Origin: Pedobacter psychrotolerans
Lineage (GTDB): Bacteria; Bacteroidota; Bacteroidia; Sphingobacteriales; Sphingobacteriaceae
Direction: 5' to 3'
Assembly: GCF_004340665.1 (NCBI RefSeq)
Contig: NZ_SLWO01000001.1
Span: 248,355 to 312,354 of the forward strand
Length of the DNA stretch: 64,000 nucleotides
Shown here piece by piece: positions 36,291 to 43,275 of the stretch. Under the pieces are notes generated by a model, which did not search any database, was not told where the DNA came from, and saw only the letters and a list, made by a program, of their open reading frames with translations. How positions within the stretch are numbered: position 1 is the first letter of the stretch; every line of letters starts with the position of its first letter. Position numbers and translations under genes: made by a program.

Positions 36291-37475
36291 TTATCGGTTT
36301 ATAAATGTTTCATTGTGAAAATGTAAGTATAACTTGTCTTCATCAACCGCAACCAGTAATAAAGCAAGTTCCATGATTTTGATCAGTATTTCATATAAAT
36401 CAAAGGCACTGCCTGTAGCTGGAGCAATATGGCCAGCTCTTGAACCACAATAACTCCATTCTTTTAAGTCTTCTCTGATGTTAGAAATGTTTTCAAGAGT
36501 GAGTAATGGGTGGAAAACGTCAAGGGGGCTGTCCTTTTCATCTTCCTGCAAAGTTAAAATGGCGTAAGGATCGTTCTTTTCCGGCGATGTATGGATGATG
36601 TTCTGCAGGGCAAGCCAACTGGAAAAAAGATGGGGTTGTGCTGAAGCTGAAGTAAGCGTTGAGGTCGGAATTTGATAGGTTGAAATAAGGTAACAAGCTT
36701 CCAGAAGCCGGGTCAGCTGGTCATGCAGGTATATAAAATCCGGTGGTGCCATAGTTAGGTTATTTGCTATAACCGCTTTAAACCATGCTTTGAGCTGATC
36801 GCGATAACTGCCCAGGCTTCCTTCTCTGAAAAACTGAATAATTTGATGATAAGGATTTTTTAGATATTCATTTCTTAGTAAGGTTGGGCAGGTATCCTGA
36901 AAGTGACCAATTTTTATCACTATGCATCGCTGCTCTAATGCCCTCAATAATCGTTCATAGATCAGCCAGCTGGCCTCAATTAACCTTTTGGTGTTGCGAT
37001 AGAGCGAATAAATAGAGGAATCAAAACCATCTGTGATGCCTTGCTCCAATGAATGGCTGAGCCAGTCATAAAGCAAACTTTTATATGTAGCCAATTGCTG
37101 TTCTTCAAGAAAATTAAATACTTTAAGTGGTTGCATTAATTCGTCATCAGTTAAATGCCGGGTTTGATCACAATAGAGGTAACTGGTATAGCTGAGCATC
37201 TCTTCTGCTACGGTGGTGTGCTCAATAATTAAATTTTTAGCGGTTGATGTTTCTTCATTTAATGCAAATGAAACTTCATAAAATTCTACGAGGAGCTGAT
37301 AAAAAAATAGCAGATCAGATGGTGCATATTTAGGATCATCGGGCTGCTCTGTCAACGTGAGTGCCAGCCACTCGTCCATAAAGAAAAGGTGGTTAGACAT
37401 ACTTTTAAGTTCAAAAAATTTTTCATAAAATAAAAAGGAGGGATGCAATTGCAAATTGGTTTCAATACTTTTCAT
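36291..37475 (-). CDS. Uncharacterised helical protein with four internal repeats
   Basis: Protein of 394 aa; no family recognised. Four degenerate repeats are visible at residues ~19-73, 119-178, 213-267 and 320-377. Each opens with a hydrophobic FF/VF and Leu, has an (Arg/Lys/Asp)-x2-Leu-x-x-Trp core (DEWLAL, YDWLSH, KAWFKA, KEWSYC), and closes with a helix containing Leu-(Ile/Leu)-Glu-(Ala/Leu)-x2-Leu-Ile-like residues. It is cytosolic with no signal peptide. The operon partner is the HEPN protein. It could scaffold or neutralise that partner, but no function is shown. Confidence 0.65.
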   Translation of the reverse strand: MKSIETNLQLHPSFLFYEKFFELKSMSNHLFFMDEWLALTLTEQPDDPKYAPSDLLFFYQLLVEFYEVSFALNEETSTAKNLIIEHTTVAEEMLSYTSYLYCDQTRHLTDDELMQPLKVFNFLEEQQLATYKSLLYDWLSHSLEQGITDGFDSSIYSLYRNTKRLIEASWLIYERLLRALEQRCIVIKIGHFQDTCPTLLRNEYLKNPYHQIIQFFREGSLGSYRDQLKAWFKAVIANNLTMAPPDFIYLHDQLTRLLEACYLISTYQIPTSTLTSASAQPHLFSSWLALQNIIHTSPEKNDPYAILTLQEDEKDSPLDVFHPLLTLENISNIREDLKEWSYCGSRAGHIAPATGSAFDLYEILIKIMELALLLVAVDEDKLYLHFHNETFINR

Positions 37476-37521
37476 GAGCTTAATTTTAATTTAAAATTTA
37501 TTTACCTTGCGTGTTGCATAA

Positions 37522-37562
37522 CAAAAATAATACTAAAATTAAGTAATACTAAATTTATTTAG
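37522..37562. promoter_or_regulatory. Divergent promoter/operator between the HEPN operon and the S24 repressor
   Basis: On the minus strand 37522-37529 reads TATTTTTG, a -7 match that places a start about 40 nt before the 37475 start codon. TAATACTAAA occurs twice nearby, and CTAAAT-TT-ATTTAG at 37549-37562 is a perfect 6-bp-arm palindrome, a plausible operator for the repressor encoded at 37587. Confidence 0.5.
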
Positions 37563-37586
37563 CATAACTTATTAACATTTTTTCTC

Positions 37587-38237
37587 ATGACTGAAATAGA
37601 TCGTTTAAAATCGTTGATGGATATATTAAATTTTAGAACGCAAAGAGATTTTGCCCTTGCACTTAACATCAAAGACGGTTCACTGTCAGATATACTACGT
37701 GGTAGAGGTAGTAGGATTTCTGCATTTATTAAAGATCGGTTGGTGTACAAATTGAATGTAAATATTGAGTGGCTGGAGACTGGTGTTGGAGAACCGATAA
37801 TGAAAATTGGGCCGGTTATATCAGAAGCTAAAGAAGGTGTGCCGTACTTTGATATTAGTTTATCAGATGCAGATACATTAATATTAATGGAAGAACAGGC
37901 CGAGTATTTTGTGAATTATAAACCTTTTAATGATTGTACGGCATATCTTCCGGTTTATGGAGATAGTATGTATCCGAGATATGCATCTGGTGAAATTATA
38001 GCTATTCGAGAGATAACAAATTTTGATGTATTGCAGTGGGGTGAAGCTTATGTTGTAATGACAGATGAAAAGGCAAACCACTTGCGAAGCATTAAGATGA
38101 TTTATCAGCATGCTGATCAGAATAAGCTAATTTTACGTTCTTCTAATCCAAATTTTAAAGGTGATACCATCATCGACAAAAGCAACATTACGTCGCTATA
38201 TATTATAAAAGGAAAAATAACCAGAAATTTGATTTAA
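37587..38237 (+). CDS. XRE-type repressor with S24 (LexA/CI-like) peptidase domain
   Basis: Transcriptional regulator of 216 aa. The N-terminal helix-turn-helix covers ~residues 5-65 (FRTQRDFALALNIKDGSLSD). The C-terminal S24 domain has the nucleophile Ser127 in GDSMYP and the candidate general-base Lys170 in RSIKM. No classical Ala-Gly or Cys-Gly cleavage site is obvious in the linker, so it may sense without self-cleavage. Divergent from the HEPN operon, with a palindrome in the 111-bp gap between them, so it probably regulates that operon and itself. Confidence 0.85.
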   Translation: MTEIDRLKSLMDILNFRTQRDFALALNIKDGSLSDILRGRGSRISAFIKDRLVYKLNVNIEWLETGVGEPIMKIGPVISEAKEGVPYFDISLSDADTLILMEEQAEYFVNYKPFNDCTAYLPVYGDSMYPRYASGEIIAIREITNFDVLQWGEAYVVMTDEKANHLRSIKMIYQHADQNKLILRSSNPNFKGDTIIDKSNITSLYIIKGKITRNLI

Positions 38238-38239
38238 CC

Positions 38240-38305
38240 TCTATCCGCCTGTCGGCACCTTTCCCTTTGAAGGGAAAGGATTTGTAATAAGGATTTATTG
38301 AGCAA
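38240..38305. repeat. Solo copy of the dispersed core repeat
   Basis: A single copy of the core seen at 27014-27790 and 30312-30480: CTATCCGCCTGTCGGCACC, a perfect CCTTTCCCTT-TG-AAGGGAAAGG hairpin, then TTTGTAATAAGGATTTATTGA. It starts 3 bp after the repressor stop and may act as its terminator-like structure. Confidence 0.8.
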
Positions 38306-38512
38306 TGCGTTAAGTGAATTATAGATTTACTAAATACAATATTGTAACTTTCCTATCTAGAATTAACTCAATTATATTCTTTTGCAAAGAAGTAATGTAA
38401 TTTTTGGGCTATAACTAATAATTAGAATTTGTAAACAAATTTAGAATAATCATGTAAATTTTATTATTTACATGATTTATTTTTATGTTTATAATACTAT
38501 AATCTAGTTGTG

Positions 38513-39319
38513 ATGCCTACTGATTTAATCGATGAATTAAAATCCAATATTTCTTTGCTGCAAAACCAGCCTTTATCTGGTGGTATAGTAGCCAAAAACC
38601 TTCGCATTAGTGATAATGGTAGTGGTGAGTTAACGCTATATGGCGATTTCACCATCACCTTAAAAGTGCTTGATCTCACTACCAATGGTGCGCCCGATTT
38701 AAATAGCCTGATGACTTTTACCCAACAAGTGATTACCTCTAAATTAAGGGGCGGTGGGTATAAGAGTGGAATTAATTTTTTAAAGTATAACGCTGTAAAA
38801 AAGGCTTTCGATAAAGATAAAACTTGGACTTATTCCATCCGTTATAATTTTAACTTTAGCGTTAATGTGATTCAAATTAATATGTTGAATCAATTAAGAG
38901 GAAATGATTTTGTTTTGGCTGTAGTAGACAGTATTGGCCATCAGTTTACTGATCAATATGGCAAGCGCCATTACTCTGGTGGCCTTACAAATGGAAAGGG
39001 TGGCCCTGCCGTAATAACTTATGATATATGGAAAAAAAATAGATATTTAGGAGTTCATGAATTTTTTCATACGTTGGGTTTAGATGATATTGAAGATCAT
39101 GGCAAAAAGGAAAGATTAATGTATCACCTAGATGATAATACAGGCCAATCTATTTCAGACACGGAAAGAGGTGATATGATGCACTTTATTATGGGAGATC
39201 TGAGGCGGATGTTAAAAGGCAATTATTCTAATGTTAGCAATAATACTATTCAGTTATTAAGAATTTTTATAAATAACAAAACTAATGGTTTCAAATATAA
39301 TAAGGCTAAGTTTAGGTAG
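38513..39319 (+). CDS. Metzincin-like zinc peptidase
   Basis: Protein of 268 aa from the ATG at 38513 (a GTG one codon earlier is possible). Zinc site HEFFHTLGLDD at ~residues 182-192 fits HExxHxxGxxD, the snapalysin-type metzincin form with Asp as third ligand. LMYH about 20 residues later is a candidate Met-turn. No signal peptide is visible, so it is cytosolic or exported by another route. The last 35 bp overlap the start of the next gene, and that overlapping sequence is itself the repeat found before each downstream paralogue. Confidence 0.75.
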   Translation: MPTDLIDELKSNISLLQNQPLSGGIVAKNLRISDNGSGELTLYGDFTITLKVLDLTTNGAPDLNSLMTFTQQVITSKLRGGGYKSGINFLKYNAVKKAFDKDKTWTYSIRYNFNFSVNVIQINMLNQLRGNDFVLAVVDSIGHQFTDQYGKRHYSGGLTNGKGGPAVITYDIWKKNRYLGVHEFFHTLGLDDIEDHGKKERLMYHLDDNTGQSISDTERGDMMHFIMGDLRRMLKGNYSNVSNNTIQLLRIFINNKTNGFKYNKAKFR

Positions 39320-39704
39320 CATGCTGTTTTTACTTACAGCAGCTTGTGTAAATAAACCCTTATCCAATCAAAAAACGTTGGGTAAAGGAAAGATAGTTGA
39401 TACTTGTAGGTATTATAGGTATGAAGCTGGTCAGATTATTTCTACTCTTGGTTGCAGAAACTGTCATCTTGCACCTGATCTTGAATTAAAGGATGACAGA
39501 GGCTGGCCTACATTTCGTGGCTTAGCCAATATGGATAGTTTAAAGCTTATTAAATATGTATTTAAAGAGGCACATAAAGGATGGTATAGTAAAACAGGAA
39601 CATTTAAAGCGTCAAGAATGGACACTTTAAATGATTGCGAAATAAAAGGTGCAATTCAATATATTAAAGATGCTGGAAGAAGTATTGCTATACCTAGCCA
39701 ATAA
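39285..39704 (+). CDS. c-type-cytochrome-like lipoprotein, copy 1
   Basis: Lipoprotein of 139 aa. Signal peptide with lipobox LLTAAC (Cys21). Single haem-binding CxxCH at residues 57-61 (CRNCH). A candidate distal Met lies in ASRMDTLNDCEI, followed by an amphipathic helix (IQYIKDAG) resembling the C-terminal helix of class I cytochromes c. Cys41 and the Cys of DCEI may form a disulfide. Starts inside the end of the metzincin gene. First of three intact tandem copies. Confidence 0.72.
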   Translation: MVSNIIRLSLGSMLFLLTAACVNKPLSNQKTLGKGKIVDTCRYYRYEAGQIISTLGCRNCHLAPDLELKDDRGWPTFRGLANMDSLKLIKYVFKEAHKGWYSKTGTFKASRMDTLNDCEIKGAIQYIKDAGRSIAIPSQ

Positions 39705-39709
39705 TAGTT

Positions 39710-40120
39710 ATGGTTTCAAATATAACAAAGCTAGGCTTAGGTAGTTTAATTCTTTTTTTTATATCTGCCTGTACAATAGAACCAAAAAAAAATAATTTAA
39801 ATAAAAAAATAGCTGATACATGTAAATACAATGTTTATAATGCAGGTCGAATTGTTTCTAATTTAAGTTGTAAATTCTGTCATTTATCACCTGATTTAGC
39901 TATTAAAGATGATAAGGGCTGGCCTACTTTTCGTGGTTTAGCAAGAATGGATAGTTTAAAACTTATTGATTATACCTTTACTAAAAAACATAAAGGTTGG
40001 TTTAGTAAGAATGGTCCATATAAAAATGCAAAAATAGATACATTGAGCGATTGCGAAATAAGAAGTGTAATTCGATATATTAAGGATTTTGATCGTGATA
40101 TTTCATTACCCAGCCAATAA
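39710..40120 (+). CDS. c-type-cytochrome-like lipoprotein, copy 2
   Basis: Lipoprotein of 136 aa, clearly homologous to the copies on either side. Lipobox FISAC (Cys21), haem motif CKFCH, the WPTFRGLARMDSLKLI segment as in copy 1, and the C-terminal KIDTLSDCEI helix. In the C-terminal segment the residue equivalent to Met is Ile (AKIDTL), so if that Met is the distal ligand in copy 1, copy 2 lacks it. The intergenic gap is 5 bp. Confidence 0.72.
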   Translation: MVSNITKLGLGSLILFFISACTIEPKKNNLNKKIADTCKYNVYNAGRIVSNLSCKFCHLSPDLAIKDDKGWPTFRGLARMDSLKLIDYTFTKKHKGWFSKNGPYKNAKIDTLSDCEIRSVIRYIKDFDRDISLPSQ

Positions 40121-40125
40121 TAGTT

Positions 40126-40536
40126 ATGGTTTTAAATATAATAAGGCTAAGTTTCGGTAGTTTTTTATTTTTATTCATTGTGGCATGTGTAAACAAACCG
40201 AAATCCAAAGATAATATTGTAAGTAATAAAAAGATACTTAAAGACTGCAGATATTATGCCTATGATGTTCATCAAATTGTTTCTAATCTGGGGTGTTATA
40301 ATTGCCATATTTGGGCAAGTAAAAGATTAAATGAAATATCAACATTTGAGGAATTAGCTGAAATGGATAGCTTAAAACTGATCAATTATGCCTTTACTAA
40401 AAAACATAAAGGATGGTATAGTAAAACTGGATCGTTTAAAACTGCAAGAATGGACACTTTAACTGATTGTGAAATAAAAAATGTTATTCGTTATATAAAA
40501 GATGCTGGAAGAAATATCCCTATGCCTAGCCACTAA
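40126..40536 (+). CDS. c-type-cytochrome-like lipoprotein, copy 3
   Basis: Lipoprotein of 136 aa. Lipobox FIVAC, haem motif CYNCH, C-terminal ARMDTLTDCEIKNVIRYIKD. It lacks the WPTFRG segment of copies 1 and 2, having a shorter NEISTFEELAEMDSLKLI instead. Its TAA stop overlaps the ATG of the truncated copy 4 (TAATG). Copies 1 and 3 are closer to each other in the last third than either is to copy 2, suggesting recombination among copies. Confidence 0.72.
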   Translation: MVLNIIRLSFGSFLFLFIVACVNKPKSKDNIVSNKKILKDCRYYAYDVHQIVSNLGCYNCHIWASKRLNEISTFEELAEMDSLKLINYAFTKKHKGWYSKTGSFKTARMDTLTDCEIKNVIRYIKDAGRNIPMPSH

Positions 40537-40628
40537 TGATCACGGTTTCAAATATAATAAGGCTAAGTTTAGGTAGCATTCTACTTTTTATGTTTGTCGC
40601 CTGCATAAATGAGAACAAAATGTTATAG
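40536..40628 (+). pseudogene. Truncated copy 4 of the cytochrome-like lipoprotein (30 codons)
   Basis: The sequence from 40545 is the same 5' end as copies 1-3, reading VSNIIRLSLGS then a lipobox FVAC and stopping after seven more residues. The normal start is changed to ACG (40542-40544), but an in-frame ATG two codons earlier (40536-40538) overlaps the copy 3 stop. A 30-aa lipopeptide with an 8-residue mature part could still be made. Most likely a decaying copy. Confidence 0.7.
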
Positions 40629-40630
40629 GT

Positions 40631-40672
40631 ATGATTTCAAATATAATATAGCTATAGGTTACGTAGCATGAT
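40631..40672 (+). pseudogene. Remnant copy 5 of the lipoprotein 5' end
   Basis: ATGATTTCAAATATAATA followed by a stop, aligned with the ATGGTTTCAAATATAATA start of copies 1 and 2, and continuing with a decayed version of the next ~25 bases. Only the extreme 5' end is recognisable, then the sequence diverges. Confidence 0.55.
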
Positions 40673-40801
40673 TCATTACATTCAAAAGTATTGTAAGAAT
40701 AAGCTGATGTATAAAAACTAATAAATAATTAATTTAAGTATAATTAATATTTAAAAAACAAAATATTTCATTACATTCGGGTATGATTAATCCATTAGCT
40801 T

Positions 40802-41176
40802 ATGAAAAAGTTATGCTTAATCATCCCTCTCTATCTCATCCCATTTTTCGTTTTTGCAGAATATGGTTGCCTGGTTCCCGGATACCCAGAGTTGCTTACT
40901 TATCAAAGCAATCCGCCAGGTGGAATATATTCAAATACACCGGGCGAGCTTTATCCTGCTGCTGATTGTAAATGGACTTTAGATCCTTCACATCCATCGG
41001 CTGGTTGTATCGGGCATGGTAAAGCAGGTACTAAAGGAACATATTATCAGGAATGCCCTGTTGATGATTTTACCCCGCTATTATTTATCTTTACGGCAGG
41101 AGTATCTTTTTTAACCATACGTAAAAAGCCTTTGCGAGTCAAACATGAAAATATCCATAATTACCGTAATTTATAA
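40802..41176 (+). CDS. Small secreted four-cysteine protein with C-terminal sorting-like tail (member 5)
   Basis: Protein of 124 aa. The signal peptide ends near Phe-Ala19, then Gly22-Cys23. Mature cysteines at 23, 56, 69 and 85. Tail: Cys85-Pro-Val-Asp88-Asp89, hydrophobic helix (TPLLFIFTAGVSFLTI), then Arg-Lys-Lys and a longer basic end. Its 3' end overlaps the start of the glycosyltransferase at 41145 by 32 bp, which ties this family directly to a sugar-transfer gene. Function unknown. Confidence 0.8.
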   Translation: MKKLCLIIPLYLIPFFVFAEYGCLVPGYPELLTYQSNPPGGIYSNTPGELYPAADCKWTLDPSHPSAGCIGHGKAGTKGTYYQECPVDDFTPLLFIFTAGVSFLTIRKKPLRVKHENIHNYRNL

Positions 41177-41888
41177 CGGAGAGGCTTACTTAAAAGAGTG
41201 TATAGAATCAATCATAAGTCAATCTCATCAGGATATTGAGTATATTATTGTGGATGGCGTTTCTACGGATGGCACCCTTAAAATTGTGGAAGATTATCGG
41301 CATGCAATAACACACTTAGTTTCTGAACCCGATCGAGGATTATATGATGCCATTAACAAAGGCATTCTTCTGGCATCAGGAGATGTGGTTGGGATTTTAA
41401 ATGCTGATGATATGCTTGCGGATGGAAATGTGATTGCACAGGTGGCAAAAGCTTTTACAGAACATGCTGAAATTAATGCCGTTTATGGTGATCTGAATTA
41501 CATCAGGCCGGTGGGTAATCAAATTTTAAGGGCATGGAAATCTAAACAGGCAGATAAACTGGATATAGCAAAAGGGTGGATGCCGGCTCATCCTACACTC
41601 TACATTAAAAAGGATTTATTTGAAAAGTTTGGCAATTATGCGCTAGATATAGGAACGGCTGCAGATTATGATCTCATTTTAAGGTATTTCTTTGTACACC
41701 AGATAAAGGCTGTCTACTTATCCATACTCATGGTTAATATGAGAATGGGTGGGGTAAGTAATAAAAATCTATCCAGCTTAGCGCGAGCTTTCAAAAATGA
41801 TTACAAAGCTTTAAAAAGAAATCGAATTCCAAATCCTATCAAAGTGTTGTTCTGGAAAAAGCTATCAAAGATTATACAATATTGGTAG
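41145..41888 (+). CDS. Family 2 glycosyltransferase
   Basis: GT-A enzyme of 247 aa, of the WcaA/colanic-acid type. Motifs: ISIITVIYNGEAYLKECI, YIIVDGVSTDGTLKIV, SEPDRGLYDAINKGI and the metal-binding NADD in GILNADDMLADG. WMPAHPTLYIKKDLF and GTAADYDLILRYF are the conserved C-terminal acceptor motifs. It is translationally overlapped with member 5 of the four-cysteine family. Confidence 0.92.
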   Translation: MKISIITVIYNGEAYLKECIESIISQSHQDIEYIIVDGVSTDGTLKIVEDYRHAITHLVSEPDRGLYDAINKGILLASGDVVGILNADDMLADGNVIAQVAKAFTEHAEINAVYGDLNYIRPVGNQILRAWKSKQADKLDIAKGWMPAHPTLYIKKDLFEKFGNYALDIGTAADYDLILRYFFVHQIKAVYLSILMVNMRMGGVSNKNLSSLARAFKNDYKALKRNRIPNPIKVLFWKKLSKIIQYW

Positions 41889-42085
41889 TATTTATTTAAT
41901 TGATCAGCAAGGGTTTACATTTCTCATTTCTCCATTCGTTTTTTGTTCAAATATTTGAAGGTTTTTTACGGTGAAACAAAGTTACCACAGTATTGATCTG
42001 GAATAACCATAAACATGTTTGAAAAAAGCTATGAGAATTATCAATTTAAAGAATAAAAAGAACAAAGAAAAACTACAATGATTGT

Positions 42086-42093
42086 TATCTTTG
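42086..42093 (+). promoter_or_regulatory. Candidate -7 element of the WecA-like gene
   Basis: TATCTTTG matches TAnnTTTG. Transcription would start near 42100, about 13 nt before the TTG at 42113, supporting that start. No -33 TTTG match is seen. Confidence 0.5.
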
Positions 42094-42112
42094 TTAAAAT
42101 AGCTCCCCAGTT

Positions 42113-43207
42113 TTGTTTACACAATTTTTAGCAACTACTCCAGAAGTATTCTATGGTGCAATATTTTTATTGTCGCTACTACTTGTAATATTTAGTATTC
42201 CATCAATTATTCATGCTTCATTAAAATATAAGCTTTTTGATGTTAGCGATTTGCATCGTAAAAGTCATGCAGAAAATATATCAAGACTAGGTGGGTTATC
42301 AATCGTTTCTAGCTTTACCATCTGTACATTATTGTTTTCAGCATTCATTAGTTTTAAAGAAGCTAACTTTTTAATTGTTTCCTGTATTATTTTAGCAGGT
42401 TTAGGTTTAAAGGATGATGTTTATGGTACCAATACGAGTACCAAATTTTTGCTGCAATTAATTGTTGCCTCCATACTTGTTTTTTTTGGAGATTTCAGGC
42501 TTACCAGCTTGTACGGGGTGTTGGGGATTAATGAGATTAATTACTTGGGCGGAGGTGTGTTTTCTATTATTCTAATTATCTTTTTAAACAATGCTTTTAA
42601 CCTGATTGATGGCATTGATGGTTTGGCCGGAACAATAGGCATTCTGGCTAGTTTGAGTTTTGGTGTATGCTTTGCTATTATGCATCAGTTGCCTTATGCC
42701 TTTATAGCTTTTGCACTAGCTGGTGCCATTGCTGGCTTTTTAAAGTACAACTGGTTTCCGGCTAAAATATTTATGGGCGATACAGGTGCGTTAATTATTG
42801 GTTTAACCACAGCTGCATTGGCAATTAAGTTTATAGAGCTGAATAAATTTACGGGGACCAATACACCCGCATTTTATTCTGCACCTGCCATTGCCGTTTC
42901 CATTTTAATAGTTCCAATTTTCGATTCTCTTCGCATTTTTACCGTTAGGATTTTAAAAAAACGATCGCCATTTCTCGGTGACCGGAACCATATCCACCAT
43001 AGGCTTGAAGATTTAGGTTTCAAGCCTGATAAAATTGTAATGTTAACTGTAATTTTAAACTGTATTACCATGTTTTCCACCATATTCTTGCAACATATGG
43101 GCAGTTTTCTATTAATATTTCTTTTAATTGGAATCTGTATGATATTCAATTTGCTGATTTCGAGGCAGCTTACTAAACAGTCTCGCTTGCGAAGCGTAAA
43201 TAAATGA
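42113..43207 (+). CDS. WecA/TagO-like polyprenyl-phosphate sugar-1-phosphate transferase
   Basis: Membrane enzyme of 364 aa that loads the first sugar phosphate onto undecaprenyl phosphate. Motifs in order: KSHAENISRLGGL, the DDVYG metal-binding pair, NNAFNLIDGIDGLAG, FMGDTGAL and the C-terminal HIHHRLEDLG. About ten transmembrane helices. The HIHH motif and lack of MraY-specific segments separate it from the true mraY at 59423. It starts with TTG; no in-frame ATG occurs before the first helix. Probably starts synthesis of the polysaccharide encoded at 1-31400. Confidence 0.9.
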   Translation: MFTQFLATTPEVFYGAIFLLSLLLVIFSIPSIIHASLKYKLFDVSDLHRKSHAENISRLGGLSIVSSFTICTLLFSAFISFKEANFLIVSCIILAGLGLKDDVYGTNTSTKFLLQLIVASILVFFGDFRLTSLYGVLGINEINYLGGGVFSIILIIFLNNAFNLIDGIDGLAGTIGILASLSFGVCFAIMHQLPYAFIAFALAGAIAGFLKYNWFPAKIFMGDTGALIIGLTTAALAIKFIELNKFTGTNTPAFYSAPAIAVSILIVPIFDSLRIFTVRILKKRSPFLGDRNHIHHRLEDLGFKPDKIVMLTVILNCITMFSTIFLQHMGSFLLIFLLIGICMIFNLLISRQLTKQSRLRSVNK

Positions 43208-43248
43208 AGGCTGAATTTACGATCAAGCTGTAATCTGGAAATAAACAT

Positions 43249-43256
43249 TAATTTTG
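43249..43256 (+). promoter_or_regulatory. Candidate gap promoter -7 element
   Basis: TAATTTTG matches TAnnTTTG and would start transcription about 13 nt before the gap ATG. The -33 element is not evident. Confidence 0.5.
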
Positions 43257-43275
43257 CGCTCTAAATTTTAATAAA

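Noticed and set aside
42113..43207. A second mraY
   Set aside because: The HIHH motif and overall pattern fit WecA/TagO; the genuine mraY is at 59423 inside the dcw cluster.
42113..43207. Exosortase encoded in the window
   Set aside because: Polytopic proteins in the window all fit Wzy-like, WecA, MraY, FtsW, Wzm or acyltransferase families; none shows the exosortase Cys/Arg/His arrangement.
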